Assembly (NCBI GenBank): GCA_030180075.1
Contig: JASNJN010000136.1
Span: 1-22,894 of the forward strand
DNA: 22,894 bases
Origin: Mikrocytos mackini
Taxonomy: Eukaryota > Endomyxa > Ascetosporea > Mikrocytida > Mikrocytiidae
Reading direction: 5' to 3'
Position 1 is the first letter of the stretch. The number at the start of each line of letters is the position of its first letter. Both the position numbers and the translations under genes were made by a program. The notes below the pieces were generated by a model. It worked only from the letters and a program-made list of their open reading frames with translations, had not been told where the DNA came from and ran no database searches. Shown piece by piece: positions 6,986 through 15,936 of this stretch.

Positions 6986-9271
6986 ATGCAAAGATCGAGA
7001 AAATGCAGCGAACCAACGCTTTATACATTTGCAAACGAGCAGGGCAGCGACTTCAATTTGCTTTTCAATAGTATAAATGAATTCAAACTTTGTAGTGACA
7101 CAGAGTTAATAAAAGAGGAGGTTGGCGATATCTTGACCGCCTCTAATAAAATGGTAAAAAACACAAAACTAACCGCCCAAATCAGTACAGGAAACAGACT
7201 AACTCAAGGCAAAGAAGTTTACGTTTGCGGTTCTAGAGGAATAGACGCATACACTAGGAACAAGATGAAGAAAGCCCTTTTACAGTTCATGCAACCTTTT
7301 GACATCGACTTTTTGATTGAGCGTTTGTTGGCTGTTGAGATAAATTTACTTTGTATGCGAAACAAGCAGCGAGTTTCAGTTAAGCAAGCTGCATTAAACT
7401 TGCTCGAACTCTTAAAGCACCCAAATTCTTTCACTCTTTTGTCAGAACAGAGGGCTCTTTTCCATACCAATTGCAAGGAGCAGTACAAGTACACAGGCGA
7501 AGTCCCAGAACTAACGGTTATTGTGTTCTATTCGTTCTTAGCGGGGCTAAACACACTTACTGTTTCCGAAGACAGATTTCCACTCCATTCCAAGGGACTG
7601 GGCACATTCTACATCGGTAAAGAAAAGATTAAAAAGGGGCAATATATTGATGACTACTTGGGAATGCTGTACCCAATGTGGAGGTGGTTTGAACGCGAAG
7701 AAAACATGAAGGTTATCCGTAGCAGACTGGCAGTAAAAGAGACGCAACCAAACTTTTATAATATGGTTCTAGAGCGATTAAAAGGCGATGAGGACGGCTT
7801 TAACGCAGTGATGGTCTCACCCTCAAACAATGCAAACTTCACGAGTCGGATAAGCCACTCGTGTAACCCCAATTTAAAGGTAAAGAACATATGCATTGAT
7901 GGACAGTATAGGCTTGTTGTAAAGGCGATTAAAGACATTGAACAGTTTGAAGAATTATGTTTCGACTATAACTGTAGATCAGACAATTTGGAAGAAGTAA
8001 AAAAAGCACTTTGTTTCTGTAACGGTGCGTTTTGCAGAGGCTCCTATATTTTCTTCTTCGATGACGGTTTTTCTGATTTTTACCTGCTTAAACACCATCC
8101 TTTAATACAACGATTTAAAATACTCGTAAAGGCAATAGGCTTAGCAAATGATCAAATTACAAAATCACTGAAAAATTACGAAGAAAACAAAGAAGGTGAC
8201 AAAAGCGACGAAGTATTGGAAATAGAAGAGATTTTAAAGAAGTACAAGTTTGGAAAGTCTTTATTAGATAAACTCCCGCTTTGGTTAGTTTACTTTGTGG
8301 GTCTTATTCTGAAGTTTATAAAAAACAGTGCACCCATCCTCGAGGATCAAATTTCTGACTACAGAAAACTATTCCCACTGAAACTTAAAGAAGAGAAGCT
8401 CACTGAGAAAGAAGACAAATTCGCCATCAAAGCAGACGGCCAGTTCGTAATGGATAAGTATGTCAATTCGTGTTCTGTATTTGCAGGTCGCGCCAAATAC
8501 TTTTTGAAGTACCAAAGCGAACACGTGAAGCATTCGTCGCCTGTTGTAAAGGCCACGGACGAAGAGATTATCCAGTACTATCAAACAATAATAAACAAGA
8601 TCCGGGACTTTGTGCGTGTGTCGTCAGATTCAAAGACGAATTTCAACCTGGTTTCTAGACTTGAGGACGTACAAACAGACCTTACAAACTCTAAAGATCT
8701 CAGTGCTATAAGAAAATCAATAAATAAGTTTTGCACCTTTCTGAACACACAAAGGCCAAGAAGAAAGAAAAGTTTCAACGTGGTTACAGACCTTTTATTT
8801 TTGAAAATAAACACAAAGAACTTCTACAAGATTACACAGTTTAGGGGTTTCATTTCTGAATTTGGTGATGTAGGTGTGGCTAAAGGGAAAACTATTAGAG
8901 ATACCATAGTGCACAGAAAATACGATCCTTCATTTTTACTAGTCTATTGCATGTACTGGTTCAAGGACACAACGGAGAACAACCTTAGCTATTTCGACTT
9001 TTATAAAAAGGGAGTCTTGCAACTTCCAATGATAGATAGTTACACGGAAGACAAGTTCACATCTAAGCACGACTACATTAATCATAGAAACGACATGGTA
9101 GTCTGTATGGAAGAGGGAAGGGAATGGCCATACAATGACCAGGTGGGGTTCATAGACGACGACTTCATAGGAAGCCCTTTGTTAGACCTGGAATGTGGAG
9201 ACATAAACAAGAACGACTACGACAACATAATCAGGAAGTTTAAGAACCTAGTGGGGAACAAGAAGGTTTAA
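6986..9271 (+). CDS. SET-domain protein lysine methyltransferase, ATXR3/SDG2-like
   Basis: A 761-residue protein with a SET domain at about 201-335: GLGTFYIGKEKIKKGQYIDDY start, HSCNPN at 291-296 (cofactor pseudoknot) and EELCFDYN at 322-329 (catalytic Tyr), followed directly by a post-SET cysteine cluster C343, C345, C350 and RGSY. The order HSC-PN, EE-FDYN, LC-C-CRGSY, then an alpha-helical region with LPLWLVYFV at about 430, and near the C terminus WPYN...FIDDDFIGSPLLD, resembles plant ATXR3/SDG2, an H3K4 trimethyltransferase. Plant members are much larger; here the long N-terminal region is absent. The conserved Asn of NHSC is Ser here, as the family allows non-Asn residues. Substrate (H3K4) is inferred from the family. 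Start is the first ATG. Codon use turns more C-ending towards the 3' end. Confidence 0.85.
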   Translation: MQRSRKCSEPTLYTFANEQGSDFNLLFNSINEFKLCSDTELIKEEVGDILTASNKMVKNTKLTAQISTGNRLTQGKEVYVCGSRGIDAYTRNKMKKALLQFMQPFDIDFLIERLLAVEINLLCMRNKQRVSVKQAALNLLELLKHPNSFTLLSEQRALFHTNCKEQYKYTGEVPELTVIVFYSFLAGLNTLTVSEDRFPLHSKGLGTFYIGKEKIKKGQYIDDYLGMLYPMWRWFEREENMKVIRSRLAVKETQPNFYNMVLERLKGDEDGFNAVMVSPSNNANFTSRISHSCNPNLKVKNICIDGQYRLVVKAIKDIEQFEELCFDYNCRSDNLEEVKKALCFCNGAFCRGSYIFFFDDGFSDFYLLKHHPLIQRFKILVKAIGLANDQITKSLKNYEENKEGDKSDEVLEIEEILKKYKFGKSLLDKLPLWLVYFVGLILKFIKNSAPILEDQISDYRKLFPLKLKEEKLTEKEDKFAIKADGQFVMDKYVNSCSVFAGRAKYFLKYQSEHVKHSSPVVKATDEEIIQYYQTIINKIRDFVRVSSDSKTNFNLVSRLEDVQTDLTNSKDLSAIRKSINKFCTFLNTQRPRRKKSFNVVTDLLFLKINTKNFYKITQFRGFISEFGDVGVAKGKTIRDTIVHRKYDPSFLLVYCMYWFKDTTENNLSYFDFYKKGVLQLPMIDSYTEDKFTSKHDYINHRNDMVVCMEEGREWPYNDQVGFIDDDFIGSPLLDLECGDINKNDYDNIIRKFKNLVGNKKV

Positions 9272-9385
9272 ATAATTAGGTTTGAATGAACGTTGCAAAT
9301 CGACACTATTGTACATTAGTCACCTAACTCAAATTATTTACTATTAATACAACGAGTGAATAAGTTAAATGTGTGCGATAATATG

Positions 9386-9658
9386 CTAACTACTGTTCCT
9401 GAACTTATCCAAAGCGCTGTTGGTTATCTTACGAATAGAAACATACTCTATGGTTGATTTTACTATTGTAAGAATCATTGGGAGTCCGAATAAGAGCACA
9501 ATTGTGAGAACAAAGAATACGATATTCCTAGTTGGCACACTAGGCTTTTTACAAGCCACTACAGGCTTTCCGTAAGTTTTTTCTTCATTTTCCAAGAACC
9601 CATTCTCGTCTTCCAGTGGGAGTTCGTCGTTGGGGGTTTCTGTTTCCGAGTTTGTCAT
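9386..9658 (-). CDS. Small single-pass membrane protein, unknown function
   Basis: A 90-residue protein starting at an ATG. The first 35 residues are acidic and hydrophilic (rich in E, D, N, T), then a basic/proline patch (ACKKPSVPTRN) leads into one hydrophobic helix at about 46-67 (VFFVLTIVLLFGLPMILTIV), followed by a short, Lys/Arg-containing tail. No signal peptide is visible; with the positive patch before the helix the N terminus is probably cytosolic. I do not recognise the family; VMA21, Sec61-beta and RAMP4 were considered without a match. Supported as a real gene by the compact layout: 114 bases from the SET gene's stop (convergent) and 121 bases from the start of the Spartan gene (divergent). 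Confidence 0.65.
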   Translation of the reverse strand: MTNSETETPNDELPLEDENGFLENEEKTYGKPVVACKKPSVPTRNIVFFVLTIVLLFGLPMILTIVKSTIEYVSIRKITNSALDKFRNSS

Positions 9659-9779
9659 TTGATTGAAATTTCACTTTTATTTTCAGAAAAAGAATAAAGT
9701 ATAAATATCTTTGGTAGTACGCATAGGTAATACAAACAACACCGAACATAATTTCATCACTCTGCAAGAGACTACATAT
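9659..9779. promoter_or_regulatory. 121-bp divergent promoter region
   Basis: Intergenic gap between the start codons of the small membrane protein (minus) and the Spartan-like protease (plus). It contains an A/T-rich segment, GTATAAATAT at about 9700-9709, that could serve as a TATA box for the plus-strand gene about 70 bases before its ATG. No other element is clear. Confidence 0.4.
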
Positions 9780-10469
9780 ATGAATAATGAAGACTCAGGA
9801 TCGATATCACTTTCAGACGAAGAACAAACTGATGAAAGGAATTTTAAACAAGCTACAACCACCAAACCATCCCTGAGACGGGAAATACAGGCAGATTTAC
9901 TTCTAATAAACCCATGTATTAAGGGGTTATACAACAAATACAACGGGATATTTTTCAATGACTATATTAAGAATGTAGACATCGAATGGAGCAAAAGAAT
10001 GACTCTATGCGCCGGCCTTTGCCGAGTAAAGTGTTTTAATCCAATTACCATGCAAATTAGAATCAGCCAAAAGATACTCCAATTCAGGCCCACCAAAGAT
10101 GTGATCGAAACGTTGATTCATGAAATGATCCACGCATATTTGTTTACAAAACAACTTCAAAAACATCACCACGATGGACATGGTGCTGATTTTATTAAAG
10201 TAATGAATTATATAAACTATGTAACCGGTCTAAACATCAACGTGTACCATAACTTCAAAGATGAGGTTATGCAATTAAGAAAATATGTCTGGAGATGCAA
10301 TGGAATGTGTAAATTTAAAAGCCCATTCTATGGGTGGGTAAGAAGGAGTATGAATAGGAAACCGGGAAAGTCTGATTGGTGGCATGAAAGACATAGGAAA
10401 GAATGTGGAGGAGAGTTTATAGCTTGCAATACACAAAAAGAAGAAAATAAAACCAATGAGAAAACATAA
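9780..10469 (+). CDS. Spartan/SprT-type DNA-protein crosslink protease
   Basis: A 229-residue metalloprotease of the SPRTN (Spartan/DVC1) type, which degrades proteins covalently trapped on DNA during replication. The SprT domain has HEMIH at 114-118 with E115 as the catalytic Glu, and the third zinc ligand in HGADF (H134). It is followed by YVWRCNGMC and WWHERHRKECGG, giving a C-C-H-C zinc-binding domain (C173, C177, H205, C209) with SPRTN-like spacing, plus MNRKPGKSDWW. The start at 9780 is the first ATG; the upstream extension uses no ATG. The protein ends soon after the zinc domain, so the p97-binding SHP box, PCNA-binding PIP box and ubiquitin-binding UBZ of the 489-residue human protein are missing. 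It may rely on DNA binding alone. Its end is convergent with PABP, 100 bases away. Confidence 0.93.
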   Translation: MNNEDSGSISLSDEEQTDERNFKQATTTKPSLRREIQADLLLINPCIKGLYNKYNGIFFNDYIKNVDIEWSKRMTLCAGLCRVKCFNPITMQIRISQKILQFRPTKDVIETLIHEMIHAYLFTKQLQKHHHDGHGADFIKVMNYINYVTGLNINVYHNFKDEVMQLRKYVWRCNGMCKFKSPFYGWVRRSMNRKPGKSDWWHERHRKECGGEFIACNTQKEENKTNEKT

Positions 10470-10569
10470 TAGACATCCTGCTAAAAGATCTGTAATTTAA
10501 ATAAATATGATATGTTTTCCGAAACTTATACATAATTCAATATAATAAAGATATACCATATGCATCTAC

Positions 10570-12345
10570 TTAGTTACGACCATCCTTCTTTGCCAAATTG
10601 TCACCGTCTATGTTAGCAAGTACGGCTTGTACTAGCTTCTTGAACTCCTCTTCGTTCTTGGTCTTCACTTCCAACTCCTTCTCCCCATAGACCTTCATTA
10701 GCGATTGTGTCACCATCCTAGCAACGGACGGTTTCACTCTGGCTGTGTCCATCACGGCGTTCTCTATCTTCTCAGACTGCTCCTTCATCATGAACTCTCT
10801 CCTCTTCCCGCCATATCTCTGTCTGCCGTGTGCGTACTCTCCTCCTCTTCCTCCATTATGGAAGTTTCCTCTTCCCATATCATTCCCTCTCTTTCCTCCG
10901 TAGTAACCTCCTTCTCCGTATGATCCTCCCATATATCCCCCGCCATATGGCATAGGGTGACCTCCCACATGCATCTGTTGAGGGAACATGTATCTTCCTC
11001 CTGCCATTTGCATCGACCTCTCTCTCAAAGTAGTTGCAATAGACGCGTATAAACTCCGGTTCTCAATGAAGTGTCCGTTGAGACATTCGATTGCCTTCTC
11101 TGCAACGGTAGCGTCCTTGTAGCAGCAGTACCCATATCCCTTATTGCGGACGTCGTCGTCTTCTCCGTCCAACTCAGCCAACCAAATGCTTTCTATGCCC
11201 CCGAAGGTCTCGCATAGCTTGGTAAAGTCATCAAATTTGTATGTCTTTGGAATTCCCCTTATGTAAACATTCTTCTTCCTCATTTGGCTCTCCTTCTTTA
11301 GAGACCTCTCCCTCTTACTGTTAATCAACTCAGCTTTTGTGAGAACTTTCTCCATAGTCAGTATTGTTTTGGGGTGCTTCTCATCGAAGCCTTTTATGTC
11401 CACAGACAGCTTGAACTTGCTGTTCAACGACTCTAGTTTCTGTTCTGTCTTCTGCATCATATCCTCGTTGTAGAATGTAACGAAAGCGAACACGTATCCG
11501 GCATTCTTCTTTTTGGTGGTCTTGGAGAATTTGGTTATTATAGCGACGTTCTTCTCAGTTAACTCATTAATCAGGGTACCGTCGTTCTCCTCGGCAGCGA
11601 CGAGTTGCAGATTAAGTTCACGTAGCAGAATCTCTTCAGGCATCTCTGCCGGGATATATTTAATGACGCAATCTAACGTGGAGTCCTTATTTTGCCTTCT
11701 CTCTTTGAGCGGCTGGAACTTGGAGGCTTTCAAGTAGCTCCCTTTTATGGACGTGGTGTTGAGGAGGCGTATGGCCCGCTCGGCCTTCTCCTTTGTCTCA
11801 AACTGGATGAACCCGTAGTTCAGTCGCATGGACTTCCCGTTCTTCTGCATGACCGTTGGAATCTTAATCGACTCAATGGGTCCGAGAGGGGCGAGGAATT
11901 CGTATAAAGTTCTGGCCGTCACAGAGGGTGTCAGGTCCTTCACATATACGTTGGCCTCTCTATCTTTCTTTTGTTCCTTGTCGAATAGCTCGAGACGGAT
12001 AGTGTAATTATCGATTTCTGTGCAATTTAATGCGGCAATGACTCCGTTTGCGTCATCTAGTGTGTTGTATTTCAAAAACCCGTATCCGTAAGATTCTCCT
12101 GTATTGAGGTCTCTGCATATTCTTATAGCGATTGGTGGCATAGACATGCTAGAAGTCAAATTGAGTAGTCTCTGTTCATCCATTGTAGGTGGGATGTCAC
12201 CCACATAAACAGTAATGCCGTTTTGCTCCTTTTCTTCTTGAGGTTGGGCAGAATCCCTTGCTTTTTCATAAGTCTGTTGCTCGATGTCCCTATTCTCCTC
12301 TCCCAAGTCCATAGATGCTATGGTTTCGTTAACGTTCAATGGCAT
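10570..12345 (-). CDS. PAB1: Poly(A)-binding protein with four RRMs
   Basis: A 591-residue cytoplasmic poly(A)-binding protein. RRM1 about 44-121 (RNP2 VYVGDI, RNP1 SYGYGFLKY), RRM2 about 132-210 (VYVKDL, LNYGFIQF), RRM3 about 223-320, which is degenerate and enlarged (RNP1-like YVFAFVTF), and RRM4 about 359-438 (VYIRGI, NKGYGYCCY). A Gly/Tyr/Arg/Met-rich linker follows at 449-515 with RGG-like elements. The C-terminal 70 residues may be a divergent MLLE (PABC) domain, but the KITGMLLE core is not recognisable. Poly(A) binding protects mRNA and stimulates translation with eIF4G. The start ATG at 12345 lies just before RRM1 at normal distance. Codons are much richer in C/G at third positions than in the neighbouring genes, as often seen in highly expressed genes. 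Confidence 0.93.
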   Translation of the reverse strand: MPLNVNETIASMDLGEENRDIEQQTYEKARDSAQPQEEKEQNGITVYVGDIPPTMDEQRLLNLTSSMSMPPIAIRICRDLNTGESYGYGFLKYNTLDDANGVIAALNCTEIDNYTIRLELFDKEQKKDREANVYVKDLTPSVTARTLYEFLAPLGPIESIKIPTVMQKNGKSMRLNYGFIQFETKEKAERAIRLLNTTSIKGSYLKASKFQPLKERRQNKDSTLDCVIKYIPAEMPEEILLRELNLQLVAAEENDGTLINELTEKNVAIITKFSKTTKKKNAGYVFAFVTFYNEDMMQKTEQKLESLNSKFKLSVDIKGFDEKHPKTILTMEKVLTKAELINSKRERSLKKESQMRKKNVYIRGIPKTYKFDDFTKLCETFGGIESIWLAELDGEDDDVRNKGYGYCCYKDATVAEKAIECLNGHFIENRSLYASIATTLRERSMQMAGGRYMFPQQMHVGGHPMPYGGGYMGGSYGEGGYYGGKRGNDMGRGNFHNGGRGGEYAHGRQRYGGKRREFMMKEQSEKIENAVMDTARVKPSVARMVTQSLMKVYGEKELEVKTKNEEEFKKLVQAVLANIDGDNLAKKDGRN

Positions 12346-12520
12346 ATGTTTTTAGTTTATTATTTTTTTTTACTTTTTATTTTGCTAAAAATGATACATG
12401 TCCGGAAAAAACTTCTTAGACATGGTTGGTATCTACGTGACAACCCCTCCCATTTAATCGCTGACTAATTGTTTTTTAATTAAGCAATGGGTCTTATGGA
12501 AAATTTAAAAATTAAAAATT
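12346..12520. promoter_or_regulatory. Upstream region of PABP
   Basis: About 175 bases between the PABP start and the GC-rich island. Next to the start is a T-rich tract on the plus strand (an A-rich leader of the PABP transcript). CCCCTCCC at about 12446-12453 is the only GC-rich motif and could be a promoter element; C/G-rich motifs near start codons are reported in some microsporidia but this one lies about 100 bases away. Not assigned further. Confidence 0.35.
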
Positions 12521-13184
12521 TTCCCTGAGTATCACTGCAGAGTGTAACAAGAGCCCGATGTTACAACTAGTGCGACAAGGGCTTCGCATTTCTCCCGGCC
12601 TTCAAAACGGACTATAGCCCAACCCCTGTCTGGTCCCCTATTAGGGAGACAATAAAGCCAGATGTGAACCATGTTGGTATGTCCCGTCATTAACGCTTTA
12701 ACGTGAGGTCGCAAGGCCCATAATAAAAAGACGGGTCCGGAATCAATTCATGATTCCCTGGTCACAGGCCCGGTAAACCGCCCAAAGGGAAGGTGAACCA
12801 TGAAAACCAGTTCTCAATGAGAAGGTGGTGAAACTTTACGTACCCTGCGGGCTCAACGCATAGACCAAAACAAGGTCTCCGATTTATTTTACCCTTGGTA
12901 AATGAACGGAGTGGTATCACTAGATACCCAGGGACCTGGTAAATAATACCCCAGTCACCTGGCCGTTCCCCACGCGCTGGAAACCCCAAAAGGGGAAGAA
13001 TAGGCGAAAGTAAGTGAGTGTGCCAGGCTGATCTAGAAACCCTTTCAGGGTTATCACAGGGCCTTAAACGGCTCTGGGGAACCAGGATTAGGCTAGGGAG
13101 AACCAAAGTGAACCACCAAGTTGGAATGGAATCCGTTGGTTTCACAGGGAAGGGTTGAAGTGGCCAGGTGACAGTGCCTTAGTT
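12521..13184. other. GC-rich island, probable retroelement UTR or structured RNA
   Basis: About 660 bases with roughly half G+C by eye, in a background that is strongly AT-rich. There are open frames of 60 and 127 codons on the minus strand, but without ATG starts and without recognisable protein motifs. The plus strand has many short inverted repeats, for example CCCC-AAAA-GGGG near 12986, GAATC/GATTC near 12741, TTCTC/GAGAA near 12810, and the motif GTGAACCA three times (about 12664, 12792 and 13109). The base composition resembles the non-LTR fragment at 16.9-17.6 kb, so an untranslated part of such an element is possible. A 15-base AT-rich match flanks it and the following MITE (12505-12519 and 13703-13717), a weak candidate target duplication. 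Confidence 0.4.
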
Positions 13185-13194
13185 AATAATAATT

Positions 13195-13661
13195 AGGGCT
13201 CCCAGAAATTTCTTTTATATTTATATAGGAAATTTCCCTAAAAACATGCATTCTTTGTGCCAAATTGCCTCTAAAACGATGAAAATCCATCCATTTTATT
13301 ATAAAATTGGGGAAATTCCTTCCAAAAAAACCTGAAATAACAAAATAATTCTGATTATGTATTAATAACGATATTATATAACTATAATGATAAATATGGT
13401 GAATTTAATTTTTTATTTTTTTCGTCAAAAATTTTATTTGAATTTTGCCAGATTAACAACTCAAATAATTCCATTTATTACGCCAAATTGCTGCTATTTT
13501 AGTCAATTTGCCTAAAAATTGCCCAAAATTGCTTTGTTGTCTTTTATTGCTTTTAAATATCACTACCAGAAGCTCTACAGGATCTGAAAACCGTTCTAGA
13601 GCGTTAAAATGATGTAATAATAATCATATGCAATTTTGAAAAAATGCTTTTTGGGAGCCCT
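13195..13661 (+). mobile_element. 467-bp MITE, copy A, with 10-bp target duplication
   Basis: A non-coding element with short inverted ends AGGGCTCCCAGAAA and (reverse complement of the other end) AGGGCTCCCAAAAA. It is flanked by a perfect 10-base direct repeat AATAATAATT (13185-13194 and 13662-13671). A second copy lies at 20910-21377 in the opposite orientation, roughly 85-90% alike by eye. The interior is rich in CCAAATTG/GCAATTT motifs and carries no gene. Target duplications of 9-11 bp suggest mobilisation by a MULE-type transposase. It sits ten bases from the GC-rich island. Confidence 0.85.
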
Positions 13662-13671
13662 AATAATAATT

Positions 13672-15343
13672 AATTATAGGTTTAAAATCATCTCTCAAAA
13701 GATTAAAAATTAAAAATACAAAAATGGATATTATATGCTGGATTGTGCTAGATAACTAAACATATTCTTGTAGTAAAATCTAGAATTTCTATTCAAAATT
13801 TACAATACGAAAATTATTTATGTCATTTCACCTCCTAATCCTATATCATTCCTCATACAGTTGATCTACTACAATTTTATAGCTACAGTGCCCCCTCATT
13901 AAAAGCATATTTTATAAGATCACGCCCCTTTAATGTCACCAAAAAACCGAAGGCTCTCCTCTTTAATTTTCAGAAATATGATATTAAAAAGTTTGGCAAA
14001 AACCAAATCTGGAAACGGCCCAAATGTCAACATACCCGTTATCTACTTCCAAGAAGTTATGATGCGACGAACGTATATTGAAAATATCGATGTTTTCTTG
14101 GATTATCCTATATGTAATCGATAGATAGAGTTAGGGAATTATTCAAATTTCACCTGGTTAAGATCGTGTTAATTTGAAAATTACAAAAAATGTGCTTTTA
14201 ACCAGGGATGACTGTATGTATTTTATATCTGCGCTTACCAGAATATTTTAGTGTATGGTATATGAAAGTTCTCATGAATAAAACAATCTGGTTGTTTCAA
14301 TCAAATTTTCCATGGTGATTGAGAACGTTCAAATTTATAACCCCAAAAATGACCTCATAAACATCCTGATTATAGAAGGGGTTCTGGAGATGAATACCAT
14401 CTATCATGTCCTACATTGCTAGAGTTTGCGATTAACCGTCTCAATCACATATCCAGATTTGAATATTTTAGGTTCGGATACCGGAATTGTTCGGATTTGT
14501 TCGATGTAGACAATTATATTTTGCTTACCTAAGAATAAGACAGAAATATTTCCCGATGCTACCTTTGGCTATTTGGAAATACAGATATGGTTTTAATATA
14601 TTTATATAAAATTATTTTACTCATTTTATATGAAAAAATATTAATCTATATGATTTAGAAACGATAACCGTCTGTCTTTAACTATTCAATATTTGAAATC
14701 TTCCGATTAACCGCTTTATAAAAAATCTTGATATCATAAAAACCGGTATCTGTTTGCTGTAAAAATATTATATATCTGGATTGTTCCGGTTGACCGTTTT
14801 GTGAACACTATGCGTAACATAAACGCTCTTAAAGGTTAACTTCCAAAGTGTGATACAAGTAATATGATTTTCAAAAAACCAGGCTCTTTGTAAACTTGAT
14901 TCACATCTTATACGCAAAGTTCAAGGAAATATAGAGCCTGATTTTTATATTATAATTAACAAATAACAAAACCCTTTGAACTATTGACTCCATACATTGA
15001 GTTAAAATAGCAAAATTCTATTGGATCCTCGAAGCTTTTACATTGGAAGAGAACACCGAGTGGTGAAGGTACCTTAGACTTAAACAAACATTAATAAACG
15101 ATAAAATATCGAAGAAATAGATACTTTGAAAGTTTCACTAAACCATGAGAAGGATTATTTCAAACCAACCCGATTGTAAATATTGGGTAAATTTTCATAT
15201 CTGCATATTGCCAGCCATACGATCCAGAATAAAAGTAGCGGAGTAACCAAGGACGGTCTTTTAAACTTAAACAGATTCATCAAAGGCGTTTTCAAAAGTC
15301 TTATAGAGTTCCGCGTATGTCGAATAAATGGGGAAAAGGTATA
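13672..15343. other. AT-rich non-coding stretch
   Basis: No gene recognised. A 63-codon ATG-started frame at 13933-14124 has no recognisable motif. Two small inverted repeats are visible: CCTGGTTAA at 14153-14161 with TTAACCAGG at 14198-14206, and CAGGCTCT at 14880-14887 with AGAGCCTG at 14933-14940. The motif CGATTAACCG recurs near 14430 and 14703, with a variant near 14788, perhaps a decayed repeat. Confidence 0.45.
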
Positions 15344-15934
15344 CAGTCAAATCTCGATAAGATTTACAAAGTCCCGGCTTTCTCCATGTTTTTTAAATCT
15401 TACGAGTAGTTTTGGATTTTGTCGCGATACGACCAGAATTTTGTAAAATTATAAATGAATATTTTATATATTTCTCAATTATAAAATAGATGTAATCCAT
15501 AGATCTAAAATATGATAATTTTTCTTTAAGAGTATAAATGACAGAATTTTCATGATTTTGCACTAGGCTATAATTTATAGATTTTATTACCAGATGTTCT
15601 AAATTGGCACTAACACTTATGTTTAAAGTCATATTATACCTGGAATATTGAACCAATATATTTCGTTGGAATATTTTTGATAAAATAAATTTTATCCGAG
15701 TGTAAATATTAAGAAAAAAATATTTTTTCCAATTTTGATAAATGGATTTTTATGCTATTTTAGCACTTAATTAATACTCATTGGGTCAAGTTCGTATTAT
15801 TTTTGCACGATTTGGTGATTATTGAGTCATTTCCCGAAAAATAATTTTCGGAAAATCGTCGAAAATAGGTGTTTTTTGTAAATCTTACGTGTATAAATCT
15901 TGGAAAATTTGTAAATTTTATCGAGGTTTGCCTG
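15344..15934. mobile_element. 591-bp pogo/Tigger-like MITE flanked by TA
   Basis: Ends are CAGTCAAATCTCGATAAG on the left and, in reverse complement, CAGGCAAACCTCGATAAA on the right. The inverted match extends about 27 bases with three differences. Both ends abut TA (15342-15343 and 15935-15936), the target duplication of Tc1/mariner/pogo elements. Ends of the form CAGT/GCAAACCTCGATAA are characteristic of the pogo/Tigger group. Subterminal motifs such as AAATCTTACG occur near both ends (about 15396 and 15881). No transposase reading frame is visible, so it is a non-autonomous derivative. Confidence 0.8.
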
Positions 15935-15936
15935 TA

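Noticed and set aside
6947-6991. N-terminal extension of eIF4E overlapping the SET start codon
   Set aside because: It begins with a TTG codon; the first ATG is at 6946.
7219-8814. Several minus-strand open frames opposite the SET gene
   Set aside because: They are shadows of a long conserved coding sequence on the other strand, with no motifs of their own.
9711-9779. N-terminal extension of the Spartan-like protease
   Set aside because: It begins with TTG; the first ATG at 9780 leaves the SprT domain complete.
10705-11907. Plus-strand open frames opposite PABP
   Set aside because: Shadows of the PABP coding region; Ser/Leu-rich translations of its Gly-rich and RRM codons.
12762-13145. 127-codon minus-strand frame in the GC-rich island
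   Set aside because: No ATG start, no recognisable domain, and the composition looks like a chance open frame in GC-rich DNA.
12505-13717. 15-bp direct repeat TTAAAAATTAAAAAT as a retrotransposon target duplication
   Set aside because: It is low-complexity A/T sequence that can occur by chance; kept only as a weak note in the island's description.
13933-14124. 63-codon ATG-started plus-strand frame
   Set aside because: No family resemblance, isolated in repeat-rich AT DNA, and of a length expected by chance.
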